From positions 49,611 to 89,519 of the forward strand of contig NZ_LWCC02000095.1 in the NCBI RefSeq assembly GCF_001642695.1: a DNA stretch of 39,909 nucleotides. Reading direction: 5' to 3'. The translations under genes were made by a program, and so were the position numbers. Positions 17,156-26,247 of the stretch are shown here, piece by piece; within the stretch, counting starts at the first letter, position 1, and every line of letters starts with the position of its first letter. Below the pieces are notes generated by a model. It ran no database searches and was not told the origin of the DNA. It saw nothing but the letters and a program-made list of their open reading frames with translations. Origin of the DNA: Streptomyces chilikensis. Its GTDB lineage: Bacteria > Actinomycetota > Actinomycetes > Streptomycetales > Streptomycetaceae.

Positions 17156-18252
17156 GGTTTCGTTCCTCCTTCGGTGAGGGTCCGGTCGATCTCGCGCACT
17201 GCGGGGAGCAGCACCTCGGCGACCTCCTTGAGCTGCGCCTCCGGCTCGAGGGAACCGATCCGCAGGACGAGGTGCCGGGCGCCGGCGCGGACGTAACCGC
17301 CGAGCCATTCGGCGCACTGCTCCGCGCTCCCCCAGCCGTAGGCCTGGATGGACGACATCTGTTCGAGCGAGCGCCCGTAGTAGTGGTGGATGTAGTGCTC
17401 CAGCTCGGCCCTGGCGGCGGTGGCGTCGCTGTCGACGGTGACCGTCGCGTACAGCGCGGGGGTCACGGCGCCGGGGCCGCGGCCCGCCTCGCGGGCCAGT
17501 TCGGCGATCCGCCGGGAGGCCCTGCCGTACGCGTCGACGTCCGGCAGGAAGGGCAGCCAGCCGTCGTAGCGGGTGGCCGCGCGGGCGAGCACCTTCGGGG
17601 TGTCGCTGCCCGCCAGCCAGAGCGGCGGACCGCCGGGGGTGGCGGGGCTCGGCAGCCGGTCCAGCCGGTCGGCCTCCCAGTACTTCCCCCGGAAGCCGGT
17701 GGGACTGCCCGGTTCGCCCGCGGACCAGGCGGTGCGCCAGAGGTCGGCGATCTCGTCGAGGCGGCCGACCCGCCCGGTGAAGGAGGCCCCGACCGAGGCG
17801 AACTCCTCCTCCGTCTCGGGCATCGGGAATCCGGAGCCGAGGCCGAGGACCAGGCGGTCCCGCGCGACGTGGCCGAGGCTCGCCACCATGTTGGCGCCGA
17901 TCAGCGGGTGCCGCAGGGCGGGGGTGAGGGCGGCGGTGCCGACGGTGATCCGCTCGGTGGCGGCCGCCGCGGCGGAGAGCACGACGAGGGGGTCGAGGCG
18001 GGGGCGGGCCGTCAGGGAGTCGCCGGCCCACAGGGAGTCGAAGCCGAGGCTCTCGGCCCGGCGGGCGAAGTCCAGGAGGGGGGCCGCCGCGTAGGTGCCG
18101 CTGATGGCCTGCTCCCTGGTGGGGAGCAGGATTCCGATGCGCAGGGGTCCGCCCGGGGACTGCGGGCGGTCGCGGGGGAGCGTCTCGTCGATCACTCGTC
18201 GCGCGGGGGTCCCCGCCCCTTCCGGGGCGGGGCCGGGCCGTTCGGCGTCCAT
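17152..18252 (-). CDS. LLM-class (luciferase-like) F420/FMN oxidoreductase
   Basis: The 366-residue protein has the bacterial luciferase-like TIM barrel. Segments are LRIGILLPT, LLDFARRAESLGFDSLWAGD, the TERITVGTAAL strand, GHVARDRLVLGLGSG and PPLWLAGSDTPKVLARAATRYDGWLP, all standard for F420-dependent LLM enzymes. These enzymes reduce or oxidise substrates with F420H2, or hydroxylate with FMNH2. ATG at 18252 was chosen over GTG 18285 because AGAGGAA precedes it at good distance. It overlaps the thioesterase start by 4 bp and lies 40 bp after the acyl-CoA ligase, so it is co-transcribed. It could adjust the oxidation state of the polyketide chain. The first 45 residues before LRIGILLP are a Pro/Gly-rich low-complexity extension. 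Confidence 0.87.
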   Translation of the reverse strand: MDAERPGPAPEGAGTPARRVIDETLPRDRPQSPGGPLRIGILLPTREQAISGTYAAAPLLDFARRAESLGFDSLWAGDSLTARPRLDPLVVLSAAAAATERITVGTAALTPALRHPLIGANMVASLGHVARDRLVLGLGSGFPMPETEEEFASVGASFTGRVGRLDEIADLWRTAWSAGEPGSPTGFRGKYWEADRLDRLPSPATPGGPPLWLAGSDTPKVLARAATRYDGWLPFLPDVDAYGRASRRIAELAREAGRGPGAVTPALYATVTVDSDATAARAELEHYIHHYYGRSLEQMSSIQAYGWGSAEQCAEWLGGYVRAGARHLVLRIGSLEPEAQLKEVAEVLLPAVREIDRTLTEGGTKP

Positions 18253-18292
18253 GGGTGCCGCTTCCTCTCTCGTTTCTGCCGTCACTTCCGGT

Positions 18293-19921
18293 TCAGACCA
18301 GCGGATCGCGGGCCGGGGCCGAGAGCTGCTGCCGCACCGCGCGGCGCAGGATCTTGCCCGACGGGTTGCGGGGCAGGCCGTCGACGATGTGGTAGGCGCC
18401 GGGGATCTTGTAGTCGGCGAGGGTGCCCCTCAGGAACAGCAGGAGCTCCCGGGGGGTCGCGGTGGTTCCGGGGCGCAGGACCACGGCGGCGTGCACCGCC
18501 TCGCCCCAGCGCTCGTCGGGCAGCCCGACGACCGCGGAGTCCGCGACGGCGGGGTGTGCCGCGAGCGCCTTCTCGACCTCGGCCGGGTAGATGTTCTGCC
18601 CGGCGACGATGATGGTGTCGTTCATGCGGTCGCAGAGGTAGAGGTAGCCGTCCTCGTTGAGGTAGCCGGCGTCGCCCATGTGCAGCCACTCCCCCACCAG
18701 GGTCCGGCCGGTGGCCTCCGGGAGGTTCCAGTAGCCGAGCATCCGGGAGGGCGCCCGGACGCAGATCTGGCCGATGGCGCCGGGCGGCAGTTCGGAGCCG
18801 TCCGGGCCGATCACCTTCACCTCGTTGCCGGGGCAGGGCCGGCCGACGGACTCCAGGACCGCGCTGCCCGGGTAGTGGTCCTCGGGAGGCAGGCACACCG
18901 CCACGCTGCCGGTCTCGGTGCTGGCGTAGATCTGCGCGAACTCGCAGTCGAACGTCTCCAGGCACTGCTTCAGCAGCGTCTCCGACATCGGGGCGGCCCC
19001 GTAGCAGACCTTGCGCAGGGAGACGAACGCGTCCGGACCCGCGGTCCGCTCGCCGGCCATCATCTGGAGCATGGCCGGCGCGGCGAAGGTGGTGGTGACC
19101 CGGTGGGTACGGATCAGCCGCACCGCCTCCTGCGGATCGAACTGCGGCATGATCACGCTGGTGCCGCCGGCGTTGAACGTGTGCATGAACCAGCCGATGC
19201 CCGCGATGCCGAAGCCGGGCAGGGAGATCAGGGCGACGTCCTCGGGCAGCCAGTCGATCCAGGCGGCGCCGTGCTCGTGCATCGCCCGCGGCAGGGTGAA
19301 GAAACTGCGGTGGGCGAGCACGGCCCCCTTGGGCAGCCCGGTGGTGCCGCTGGTGTAGATCTGCACGACCGGGTCGTCGGGCCCGGCGCCGGTCTCCAGC
19401 TCGGTGTCCGGCAGGCACGCGTACCAGGCGGGCAGCCCGGCGCCGCGGGCCGGCTCCCCGTCGGCGTCGGTGCCGTCGACACGGATCACCGTGTGGAACT
19501 CGGGCAGGTGGGGGCGGACCTTGGCGGCGGTGTCCCAGAACTCGTCGTCGACGAAGACCAGGACGGCGCCCGAGTCGCGCAGGATGTGGTCGACCTCGTC
19601 CGGGGTGAGCCGCCAGTTGACCGGCACGAGGACCGCGCCGACCTTGGCGCAGGCGAGGATGACCAGGTAGTAGTTCTCCGACTCGCGCCCCAGGTAGGCG
19701 ACCCGGTCGCCGCGCCGCACACCGCTGGCGTGCAGGGCGTGGGCCGCGCGGTTGCTCTCGCGGTGCAGCTTGCCGTAGGTGGTGGTCCGGCCCTCGCAGA
19801 CGATCGCCGCGTGGTGCGGGCGGCTGCCGGCGTGGGCGCGGGAGGTGTGGGTGAGCGTCCAACTGGCGTTGTCCGCGGTGGTCGTGGTGGTCGTGGTGGT
19901 CGTGGTGGTCGTGGTGGTCAT
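18293..19921 (-). CDS. Acyl-CoA ligase (AMP-forming) with N-terminal polythreonine tract
   Basis: The 542-residue ANL-superfamily enzyme activates a carboxylic acid as acyl-AMP and then as a thioester. It has the P-loop YTSGTTGLPKGA (about 190-201), the A5 region QIYASTETGS, the A7/A8 region GEWLHMGDAGYLNEDGYLYLCDRMNDTIIVAG (by position) and the catalytic A10 lysine in NPSGKILRR near the C-terminus. It resembles medium/long-chain fatty acid ligases. It could load the PKS starter or recapture a chain for reduction. ATG at 19921 has GGGGAGGA 5 bp upstream. Residues 2-15 are 14 consecutive threonines encoded by a 9-bp tandem repeat (19877-19921). It lies 37 bp after the PKS stop. Confidence 0.93.
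   Translation of the reverse strand: MTTTTTTTTTTTTTTADNASWTLTHTSRAHAGSRPHHAAIVCEGRTTTYGKLHRESNRAAHALHASGVRRGDRVAYLGRESENYYLVILACAKVGAVLVPVNWRLTPDEVDHILRDSGAVLVFVDDEFWDTAAKVRPHLPEFHTVIRVDGTDADGEPARGAGLPAWYACLPDTELETGAGPDDPVVQIYTSGTTGLPKGAVLAHRSFFTLPRAMHEHGAAWIDWLPEDVALISLPGFGIAGIGWFMHTFNAGGTSVIMPQFDPQEAVRLIRTHRVTTTFAAPAMLQMMAGERTAGPDAFVSLRKVCYGAAPMSETLLKQCLETFDCEFAQIYASTETGSVAVCLPPEDHYPGSAVLESVGRPCPGNEVKVIGPDGSELPPGAIGQICVRAPSRMLGYWNLPEATGRTLVGEWLHMGDAGYLNEDGYLYLCDRMNDTIIVAGQNIYPAEVEKALAAHPAVADSAVVGLPDERWGEAVHAAVVLRPGTTATPRELLLFLRGTLADYKIPGAYHIVDGLPRNPSGKILRRAVRQQLSAPARDPLV
19877..19921 (-). repeat. Five 9-bp tandem repeats encoding polythreonine
   Basis: The unit GGTGGTCGT (plus strand) occurs four times perfectly and a fifth time with one change (GGTGGTCAT, which contains the start codon complement). 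The array spans the first 15 codons of the acyl-CoA ligase. A 9-bp unit keeps frame, so copy-number change would alter only the number of Thr residues and the 5' mRNA. Confidence 0.95.
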
Positions 19922-19958
19922 GGAGTCCTCCCCGTTCGTCCGGGACTGGTCGTGCGGG

Positions 19959-22900
19959 TCATGCCGTGGGGACCGGGCACAGCTGCCCGTCGAGGAAGGC
20001 GGCGAGCTGTCGCACCGTCGGGTGGTCGAAGGTGATCGAAGCGGCCAGCGGCAGCCGGAACACCCGCTCGAGGCCGGACTTGAGGTTCTGCGCCATCAGC
20101 GAGTCCAGGCCGAGCGACACGAACTCGACCGACTCGTCCAGCTCGTCGTCGGCCGCCATCTGCAGGACGGCGACGACCTTCTCCCGGACCACCTGGGTGA
20201 TCAGGGCCCTGCGCTCCGGTGCGGACAGGGCACCGAGCGAGGCGGCGTCGAAGCCGTCGTCGGCGGCTGCGGCGTCCCGCCGCGCGAGGCGGTCGTAGAA
20301 CTGGTCGCCGGTGGCGCTGCCGGCCACGTAGCGGTCCCAGTCGAACTCGCCGACCACCCTCTGGGTGCGCGGACGGCCGCCCCAGAGCCGGGCCAGGGTG
20401 TCCAGGGCCCGGGTCGGCGAGAAGAAGCGGACGCCGCTGCGTTCGATCTCGCGGCTGAGGTGCTCCTCCAGGCGGGCGGACATGCCGACCCTCGCCCAGG
20501 CGCCCCAGTTGACGGAGAGACCGGGCAGGCCCTGGCGGGTGCGCCACTCGGCGAGGCTGTCGAGCCCGGCGCTGGCCGCCGCGTAGTGGCCCTGGGTGGC
20601 GCCGCCGAGGACGGAGGCGATCGACGAGTACGTCACGAAGAACTCCAGCTCCGGGAAGGAGTCCCGCGCGGCCTCGTGGAGCAGCCAGCCGCCGTACGCC
20701 TTCGCGGCGAGCTGGGCGTCGATGGACTCCCAGGTCAGTTCGGCGATCAGCTTCTTGTCGTAGGACCCGGCCGCGTGGACCAGGCCGCCGACCGGGTACG
20801 GGCCGGCCGCCACCTCGTCCACCAGCGTGCGCACGCCCTCGGAGGTGCTCACATCGGCCCGGACGAGGACGATCTCGGCGCTCCCGGCCAGCTCCTCCAG
20901 CACCGGCGCGGCCTCCTCGGTGGGCTTTCCGCCGCGGCTGACCAGGGTCAGGTGACGTGCTCCCAGAGCCACGAGCTTGCGGGCCGTGACGAGACCCAGC
21001 CCGCCGAGGCCGCCGGTGACGACGTAGGTGCGGTCGGGACGGACGGCGGCGTCGGTGACCTCCTCGCCGTCCGCCGGGGGCGCGGCCTCCTCGGCGTGCG
21101 TGCCCGGCAGGTCCAGCCACACCTCGGCGGCCGGGTCGGTGAGGGCGGTGCGCAGGGCCTCGCCCGCCTCGTCCAGGCGGAAGTGCCGGCTTCCGTCGTG
21201 CGGGCCGAAGCGCGGCGCGAGCACGACCGACGCGGACGGGACGGTGAGCGTGGAGCGCAGGGTCCCCGCGTGGCGCACGAGGACCTCGTCCCCCTCGGTG
21301 AACCCGGCCCCCTCGCCCACGGCGCGCACGATGCCGGTGGCCAGGGTGCCCAGCACGGGCGGGGGTTCCTCCTCCTCCCGTTCGGCGCGGCCGGTGTCCA
21401 GCGCGGTCCGGGCGTCCTCGTCGGTGAGGGCGACGGCACGGACCTCGATCTGCACCTCGTCGGCGTCCGGCGCGCGGTCCGCGGCGGGCGCGAGCGCCAG
21501 GTCGGACAGGTCGCCGGAGTCGGGGGCGCGCAGCTCGTAGCCGCCGCTCCAGGTCAGCGTGGCGTCCCCGGCGAGCAGCCGCCGGACGTAGCGCCTGCCG
21601 GGCCGGTGGGCGACCTGGTACTCGCCCGGGATCCCGGCGGTCCACTCCTGCAGCAGCGGCTCGAGGTCGCTGCCGGGCGCGAGGTCGACGAGGGTGGCGC
21701 GGTACTGCGGGTACTCGGTGAGCAGCACCCGTCCGAATCCCCACAGGGTCGCCGCGGCGAGGTGCCCGCCGTCGCCGGCCGGGTCGCCGGGGAGCGCCTG
21801 GGCGGCCTCGGTCACCAGCCAGAGCCGGGGCGGCCGGGGATGTCCGGCCGCGTCCATCGCGGTGATCAGGGCCAGCAGTTCGCGGTAGTTGTCCTCGCAC
21901 TCGGCGCGCATCCGCCCGGCGGACATGGCTTCCGGCCGCTGTCGCCAGACCCAGCAGACGTCGGTGACGCTCGCGTCGTCGAGGGCCGCCTTGAGGTCGG
22001 TGGTGTCGGACGGCGCCGTCACCCGGAGGCCGGACCGCCCGGCCGGTGCGGCGGCCCGGCCGGCGGCCCGGTCGAGCAGCAGCAGGTGGCGGTCGCCGTC
22101 GGGGGCGGTCCGCGCCGGGAGGGCCCTGCGCACCCACTCGGGCCGGTGCAGGAACTGGCGGCGGCCCACGCGGCCCTCGGGGCGGGCCAGGCGGACCCCG
22201 AGGAGTTCGGTGACCGGGTCGCCGTTCTCCAGGAGGAGGATGTCGGCGACCCGGCGGTCCTGGTCGCCGTGGACGCGGGCGAGGACGCGGAGCCGCTCCC
22301 CGCGGGGCTTTCTGAAGTGCCGTACGGAGGCGATCTCGCGCGGCTCGAACACCGGGCCCTCGGGGTCCAGGACGACGGCGGCCTGCACCGCCGCCTCCAG
22401 GAGTTCGGCCGGCACGTGTTCGACCGCGGTGGCGTCGCGGCCGGTGAGCTCGCCGGTGACGAGACCGTCCCGGTGCCGGGCGGCGCGCAGCAGCAGGCGC
22501 ATGCGCGGGCCGTGCGGACGGCCGACGGAGGCGAGGTCGGTGTAGATGTCCTCGTCGTCGATGTGCTGTCCGGCGGGCGCCAGCCCGGCGTCCAGCTCGG
22601 CCAGCTCGGAGACCGGCACGACCGGTTCGCGTTCGGCGGCGATCGTGGCGCTGGCGTGGAGGTGCTCCTCGCCTCCGACGAGGGTGAAGACCTCCACGTC
22701 GGCTCCGCCGCCGGCGCGCGGACGCCACCGGGACGTCAGGACCGTGGCGGTCTCGGCGGTCGTGTGCAGGGGCGCGAGGAACCGCAGGTCGCGGACGGCG
22801 GCCCGGGTGTGCCCCGCGACCGCGTCCTGGAGCGCGAGGAACAGGTCGACGTACGCGCCGGTGGGCAGTGTCGTGCGTTCCCCGTCACCGAGGTCGCTCA

Positions 22901-25700
22901 GCGCGCCGAGGTCCTCGGAGGTGAACTCGGCGGTGAACTCCCGCACCCCGCTGGCGAACCGTTCCTCCGTGCCGAGCAGCAGGTGGCGGGCCCTGCCGCC
23001 GGCCGCGCCCGTGCGCCGGGTCCCGGTGGAGGGCAGCCAGTACCGCTTGCGCTGGAAGGGGTAGGTCGGCAGGGACGTCTTCGCGGCGGCGGGGCGGTCC
23101 GCGTGGTAGTCGGCCCAGGAGACCGTCAGGCCCGCGGCGTAGTATCCGGCGAGCGCGTCCAGGGTGGTGTTGACGGAGCTGTCGCGGCGGCGCAGGCTGG
23201 CCAGCCACACGTGGTCCTCGGCGTTCAGGCAGCGTCTGGCGAGGGCGGTCAGGGCGGCCTGCGGTCCGATCTCGATCAGGGCGTGCCGGCCGCGCTGGGC
23301 GACCGCCCGGATGCCGTCCAGGAAGCGCACGGGTTCGCCGATGTGCCGCACCCAGTAGTCGGCGGTGCCGATCTCCCGCAGGCGGGCCGGCCGGCCGGTG
23401 ACGTTGGAGATCAGGGTGATGGCCGGCTCGTGGAACGTGATGCCCTCGAGGGCGGCCCGGAAGTCGTCGTAGACCTCGGCCATCAGGGGCGAGTGGAAGG
23501 CGTGCGAGACGGCCAGCAGGTCGACGCGGGTGCCCTGCTCCCGGAGCAGGGTGGTGATCTCGTCGAGGGCGGCGGCGCCGCCGGAGACCACGCACTGGTC
23601 CGGGGCGTTCACCGCCGCGAGGGCCAGGTCCGGGTGGCCGGCGAGGAGGGGCTCGACGTCCTCGGCGGACGCGGCCACGGCGGCCATGCCGCCCGGTGCG
23701 CTCACCGCCTGCATCAGCCGCGCGCGGGCGGCGACCAGGGCCACGGCGTCCGGCAGGTCGAACAGGCCGGCCACGGCCGCGGCCACGACCTCCCCGATGC
23801 TGTGCCCGATGAGCGCGTTGGGCCGCACGCCCCAGGACATCCACAGCTTGGCGAGCGCGTACTCCAGGGTGAACAGGGCGGGCTGGGTGTACTCGGTGCG
23901 GTCGATCGCCGCCGGGTCGTCCGCGGTGCCGAGCACCAGTGCGGCCACGGAGCGGCCCAGATGCGGGGCGAACAGCTCGTCGCACAGGTCGACGTGCTCG
24001 CGGAAGACCGGGAAGCGTTCGTAGAGCGCGGCTCCCATGCCCGCGTACTGCGAGCCCTGGCCGCTGAACATGAACACCGTCCTGCGGATGCCGGAGGGCC
24101 CCCCGTGCTTCTCCTCGGCGGCCCTGTCCAGCAGGTTCACCAGCGCCGTGCGGTCGGCGACCGGGCCCGCGACGCGGTAGGGGTGGTGGGTGCGGGCGAC
24201 GTTGGCGGTGTAGCAGAGCTCGTCCAGCCCCACGTCGGGCCGCTCGTCCAGCAGCTTGCGGTAGTTGTCGATCTGGGCGCCCAGGGCGGCGGCGTTCTTG
24301 GCGGAGAGGGTGAAGACGGGGACCGCGGACGGGGCCGGCTCCACGGGCGTCCGGTCGGCCGGGGCCGGCGCCTCCTCCAGGACCGCCGCCCCGATCGTGC
24401 CCGCGAAGCCGAAGCTGTTGACGACCGCGCGCCGGACCTCGGCCTTCCAGGGCTCGCACGCGGTGGGCACGCGCACCGGGTAGAGGTCCCAGGGGATGCG
24501 TCCGGACGGCGTGCGGAAGTTGAGGTGCGGGTAGATGGTCCCCGCCCGCATCTGGAGCACCGTCTTGATGACGCCCACGATGCCGGCCGCCGGCTCCATG
24601 TGGCCCAGGTTGGTCTTCACCGAACCGACGACCAGCGGTTCGCCCTTGGTGTGCGAATCGGCGAAGACGTCGCCGATGGCGCCGAACTCGATGGGGTCGC
24701 CGAGCGGGGTGCCGGTGCCGTGCGCCTCGACGTACTGGATGTCCGCGGGGGTCAGGTGTCCGGCGGCGAGGGCGGTGCGGATGACCTTCTCCTGGGCGGG
24801 GCCGTTGGGCACGGTCAGGCCCGCGCTGTCGCCGTCCTGGCCGACGGCGGTGCCCCGCACCAGCGCGAGGACGGTGTCGCCGTCCCGGGTCGCGTCGCTG
24901 AGGCGCTTGAGCACGACCACACCGCAGCCCTCGGCGCGGGCGTAGCCGTCGGCGGCCTCGTCGAAGGTCTTGCACTGCCCGTCGGGTGCCAGCATCTGCG
25001 CGTGGGAGAACATCACCGAGGTGCGCGGGTGGTGCAGGGCGTTGACGCCGCCGCACAGCGCGATGTCGGTCTCTCCCGCGCGCAGGCCCTGCACGGCGAG
25101 GTGGAGGGCGACCAGCGAGGAGGAGCACGCCGTGTCGATGCTCATGCTCGGGCCGCGCCAGCCCAGGAAGTACGACAGCCTGCCCGACAGCGGGAACATG
25201 GTGATGCCGGAGGCGAGGTTGCCCTCCAGCTCCTCGAACGGCAGTGAGTCCAGCTCCATCGAGTAGTCGATGGAGCTGGCGCCTATGTAGACGCCGCCGT
25301 TGCCGCGGCGCAGCGGGGTCGGGTCGATGTTGGCGTGCTCGAGGGCCTGCCAGGCCGTCTCCAGCAGCATGCGCTGCTGGGGGTCCATGTACTGGGCTTC
25401 CTTGGGCGAGATGTTGAAGAAGGAGGCGTCGAACTGGTCGACGCGGTCGAGGAAGCCGCCCGCCGAGGTGTGGATCTTCCCCTTGTCCTCCGGCGACTCG
25501 GGGGTGAACGCGGCCACGTCCCACCGGTCGCCCGGTATGGGCCCTATCCCGCTGCGCCCCTCGCGCAGGAAGGCGTCGAACTCGTCGGGTGAGCCGCTGC
25601 CGCCGGGGAATCGCAGCCCGATTCCGACGATCGCGATCGGCTCGGGCGCCTGCGCCGGCGCCCGGTTCGTCTCTTCCGTGTCGGATTCCGTACGCGGCAT
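19959..25700 (-). CDS. Single-module type I PKS: KS-AT-DH*-ER*-KR-ACP
   Basis: The 1913-residue synthase has a ketosynthase at about 20-445 (TACSSS Cys192, EAHGTGTP His327, KTNLGHMEP His367) and an acyltransferase at about 543-840 (GHSIGE Ser634; VSHAFHS at 731-737, the HAFH signature of malonyl-CoA specificity). A dehydratase-like region at about 905-1175 lacks the HxxxGxxxxP His and has Glu where the DxxxQ Asp should be (AELLEAAVQ). A remnant enoyl-reductase at about 1385-1532 keeps the GroES-like half (GTLATGIVRAVGEGAGF) but has no Rossmann half. The ketoreductase at about 1555-1740 is complete (TGGLGGLG; Ser1692/1693; Tyr1706). The ACP at about 1835-1905 has LGLDSL, Ser1867. It should give beta-hydroxy or beta-keto acyl chains from malonate; whether it iterates cannot be read. 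ATG at 25700 follows AAGGAG. The ACP gene is 32 bp upstream. Confidence 0.95.
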   Translation of the reverse strand: MPRTESDTEETNRAPAQAPEPIAIVGIGLRFPGGSGSPDEFDAFLREGRSGIGPIPGDRWDVAAFTPESPEDKGKIHTSAGGFLDRVDQFDASFFNISPKEAQYMDPQQRMLLETAWQALEHANIDPTPLRRGNGGVYIGASSIDYSMELDSLPFEELEGNLASGITMFPLSGRLSYFLGWRGPSMSIDTACSSSLVALHLAVQGLRAGETDIALCGGVNALHHPRTSVMFSHAQMLAPDGQCKTFDEAADGYARAEGCGVVVLKRLSDATRDGDTVLALVRGTAVGQDGDSAGLTVPNGPAQEKVIRTALAAGHLTPADIQYVEAHGTGTPLGDPIEFGAIGDVFADSHTKGEPLVVGSVKTNLGHMEPAAGIVGVIKTVLQMRAGTIYPHLNFRTPSGRIPWDLYPVRVPTACEPWKAEVRRAVVNSFGFAGTIGAAVLEEAPAPADRTPVEPAPSAVPVFTLSAKNAAALGAQIDNYRKLLDERPDVGLDELCYTANVARTHHPYRVAGPVADRTALVNLLDRAAEEKHGGPSGIRRTVFMFSGQGSQYAGMGAALYERFPVFREHVDLCDELFAPHLGRSVAALVLGTADDPAAIDRTEYTQPALFTLEYALAKLWMSWGVRPNALIGHSIGEVVAAAVAGLFDLPDAVALVAARARLMQAVSAPGGMAAVAASAEDVEPLLAGHPDLALAAVNAPDQCVVSGGAAALDEITTLLREQGTRVDLLAVSHAFHSPLMAEVYDDFRAALEGITFHEPAITLISNVTGRPARLREIGTADYWVRHIGEPVRFLDGIRAVAQRGRHALIEIGPQAALTALARRCLNAEDHVWLASLRRRDSSVNTTLDALAGYYAAGLTVSWADYHADRPAAAKTSLPTYPFQRKRYWLPSTGTRRTGAAGGRARHLLLGTEERFASGVREFTAEFTSEDLGALSDLGDGERTTLPTGAYVDLFLALQDAVAGHTRAAVRDLRFLAPLHTTAETATVLTSRWRPRAGGGADVEVFTLVGGEEHLHASATIAAEREPVVPVSELAELDAGLAPAGQHIDDEDIYTDLASVGRPHGPRMRLLLRAARHRDGLVTGELTGRDATAVEHVPAELLEAAVQAAVVLDPEGPVFEPREIASVRHFRKPRGERLRVLARVHGDQDRRVADILLLENGDPVTELLGVRLARPEGRVGRRQFLHRPEWVRRALPARTAPDGDRHLLLLDRAAGRAAAPAGRSGLRVTAPSDTTDLKAALDDASVTDVCWVWRQRPEAMSAGRMRAECEDNYRELLALITAMDAAGHPRPPRLWLVTEAAQALPGDPAGDGGHLAAATLWGFGRVLLTEYPQYRATLVDLAPGSDLEPLLQEWTAGIPGEYQVAHRPGRRYVRRLLAGDATLTWSGGYELRAPDSGDLSDLALAPAADRAPDADEVQIEVRAVALTDEDARTALDTGRAEREEEEPPPVLGTLATGIVRAVGEGAGFTEGDEVLVRHAGTLRSTLTVPSASVVLAPRFGPHDGSRHFRLDEAGEALRTALTDPAAEVWLDLPGTHAEEAAPPADGEEVTDAAVRPDRTYVVTGGLGGLGLVTARKLVALGARHLTLVSRGGKPTEEAAPVLEELAGSAEIVLVRADVSTSEGVRTLVDEVAAGPYPVGGLVHAAGSYDKKLIAELTWESIDAQLAAKAYGGWLLHEAARDSFPELEFFVTYSSIASVLGGATQGHYAAASAGLDSLAEWRTRQGLPGLSVNWGAWARVGMSARLEEHLSREIERSGVRFFSPTRALDTLARLWGGRPRTQRVVGEFDWDRYVAGSATGDQFYDRLARRDAAAADDGFDAASLGALSAPERRALITQVVREKVVAVLQMAADDELDESVEFVSLGLDSLMAQNLKSGLERVFRLPLAASITFDHPTVRQLAAFLDGQLCPVPTA

Positions 25701-25732
25701 GGAACGACTCCTTGGGTCCTGGGCCTGGTCGG

Positions 25733-26053
25733 TCAGCGGGTGGGAGGGGTGGACAGGGCGTCGGCCAGGTGATCAACGAGGTGGTTGACCGTCGGCTCGT
25801 TGAACAACACGTTCACGTTGATGGACAGATCGAGGAGCTGCTCCAGGCTCTGTCGTATCTCGGTCAGTCGCAGCGAGGTGAGACCGAGGTCGAAATAGCT
25901 GATGTCGACGGGGAATTCCTCCGTGTCGTCCATCAGGAGAACGTCCTTGAACTTTCCGACGACGAGTGTCTCTATCTCGTCGGCGAGTTCGGCACGCGGC
26001 AGTTCGCGCAGTCGCTGGGACACGGTGATCTCGGCAGGTGGCATGGCCGACAT
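25733..26053 (-). CDS. Acyl carrier protein (first gene of minus-strand operon)
   Basis: The roughly 106-residue protein is a stand-alone ACP: helix I RAELADEIETLVVGKFKDVL, the 4'-phosphopantetheine site FDLGLTSLRLTE with Ser60, helix II and the NEPTVNHLVDHLADAL helix IV. The residue before the modified Ser is Thr instead of the usual Asp (DSL). It would carry a starter or intermediate for the PKS 32 bp downstream. The start is uncertain: ATG 26053 is listed, but ATG 26044 and GTG 26074 are in frame and none has a good ribosome site. SARP-like repeats lie only 14 bp upstream of 26053, which favours a downstream start or a leaderless message. Confidence 0.85.
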   Translation of the reverse strand: MSAMPPAEITVSQRLRELPRAELADEIETLVVGKFKDVLLMDDTEEFPVDISYFDLGLTSLRLTEIRQSLEQLLDLSINVNVLFNEPTVNHLVDHLADALSTPPTR

Positions 26054-26066
26054 GCAAGCAGCGGCG

Positions 26067-26136
26067 GCTGACACCGCACTGACGGCCCGCCGGCCGGTGG
26101 CTGGATCAGTCCGGTGTCAGCGCCGGGTCAGAATCG
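26067..26136. promoter_or_regulatory. Mirror-image SARP-like repeats in the central divergent promoter
   Basis: On the minus strand GTCAG occurs at 26083-26079 and 26072-26068 (11 bp apart, facing the ACP/PKS). On the plus strand it occurs at 26116-26120 and 26127-26131 (11 bp apart, facing the aldehyde dehydrogenase gene). The inner copies form the inverted repeat GCTGACACCG / CGGTGTCAGC (26067-26076 and 26112-26121). CACGAT at 26142-26147 lies where a SARP-dependent -10 would be expected for the plus operon. The remaining DNA to 26240 holds no other feature that I can see. Confidence 0.6.
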
Positions 26137-26247
26137 GCTGCCACGATCGTTTTGCTTCGAACATCAATTCCCGATTCACCCGCACATTCACGCACCGCAC
26201 CGGCAGACCGACAACCAGACACATTCCGTTTTCCGGAAAGGCTGATG

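Noticed and set aside
19779-25247. Plus-strand frame of about 1820 codons across the PKS
   Set aside because: It is antisense to an intact PKS with all domain motifs; the amino acid make-up (Gly/Val/Arg/Gln/Asp) is that of a shadow frame.
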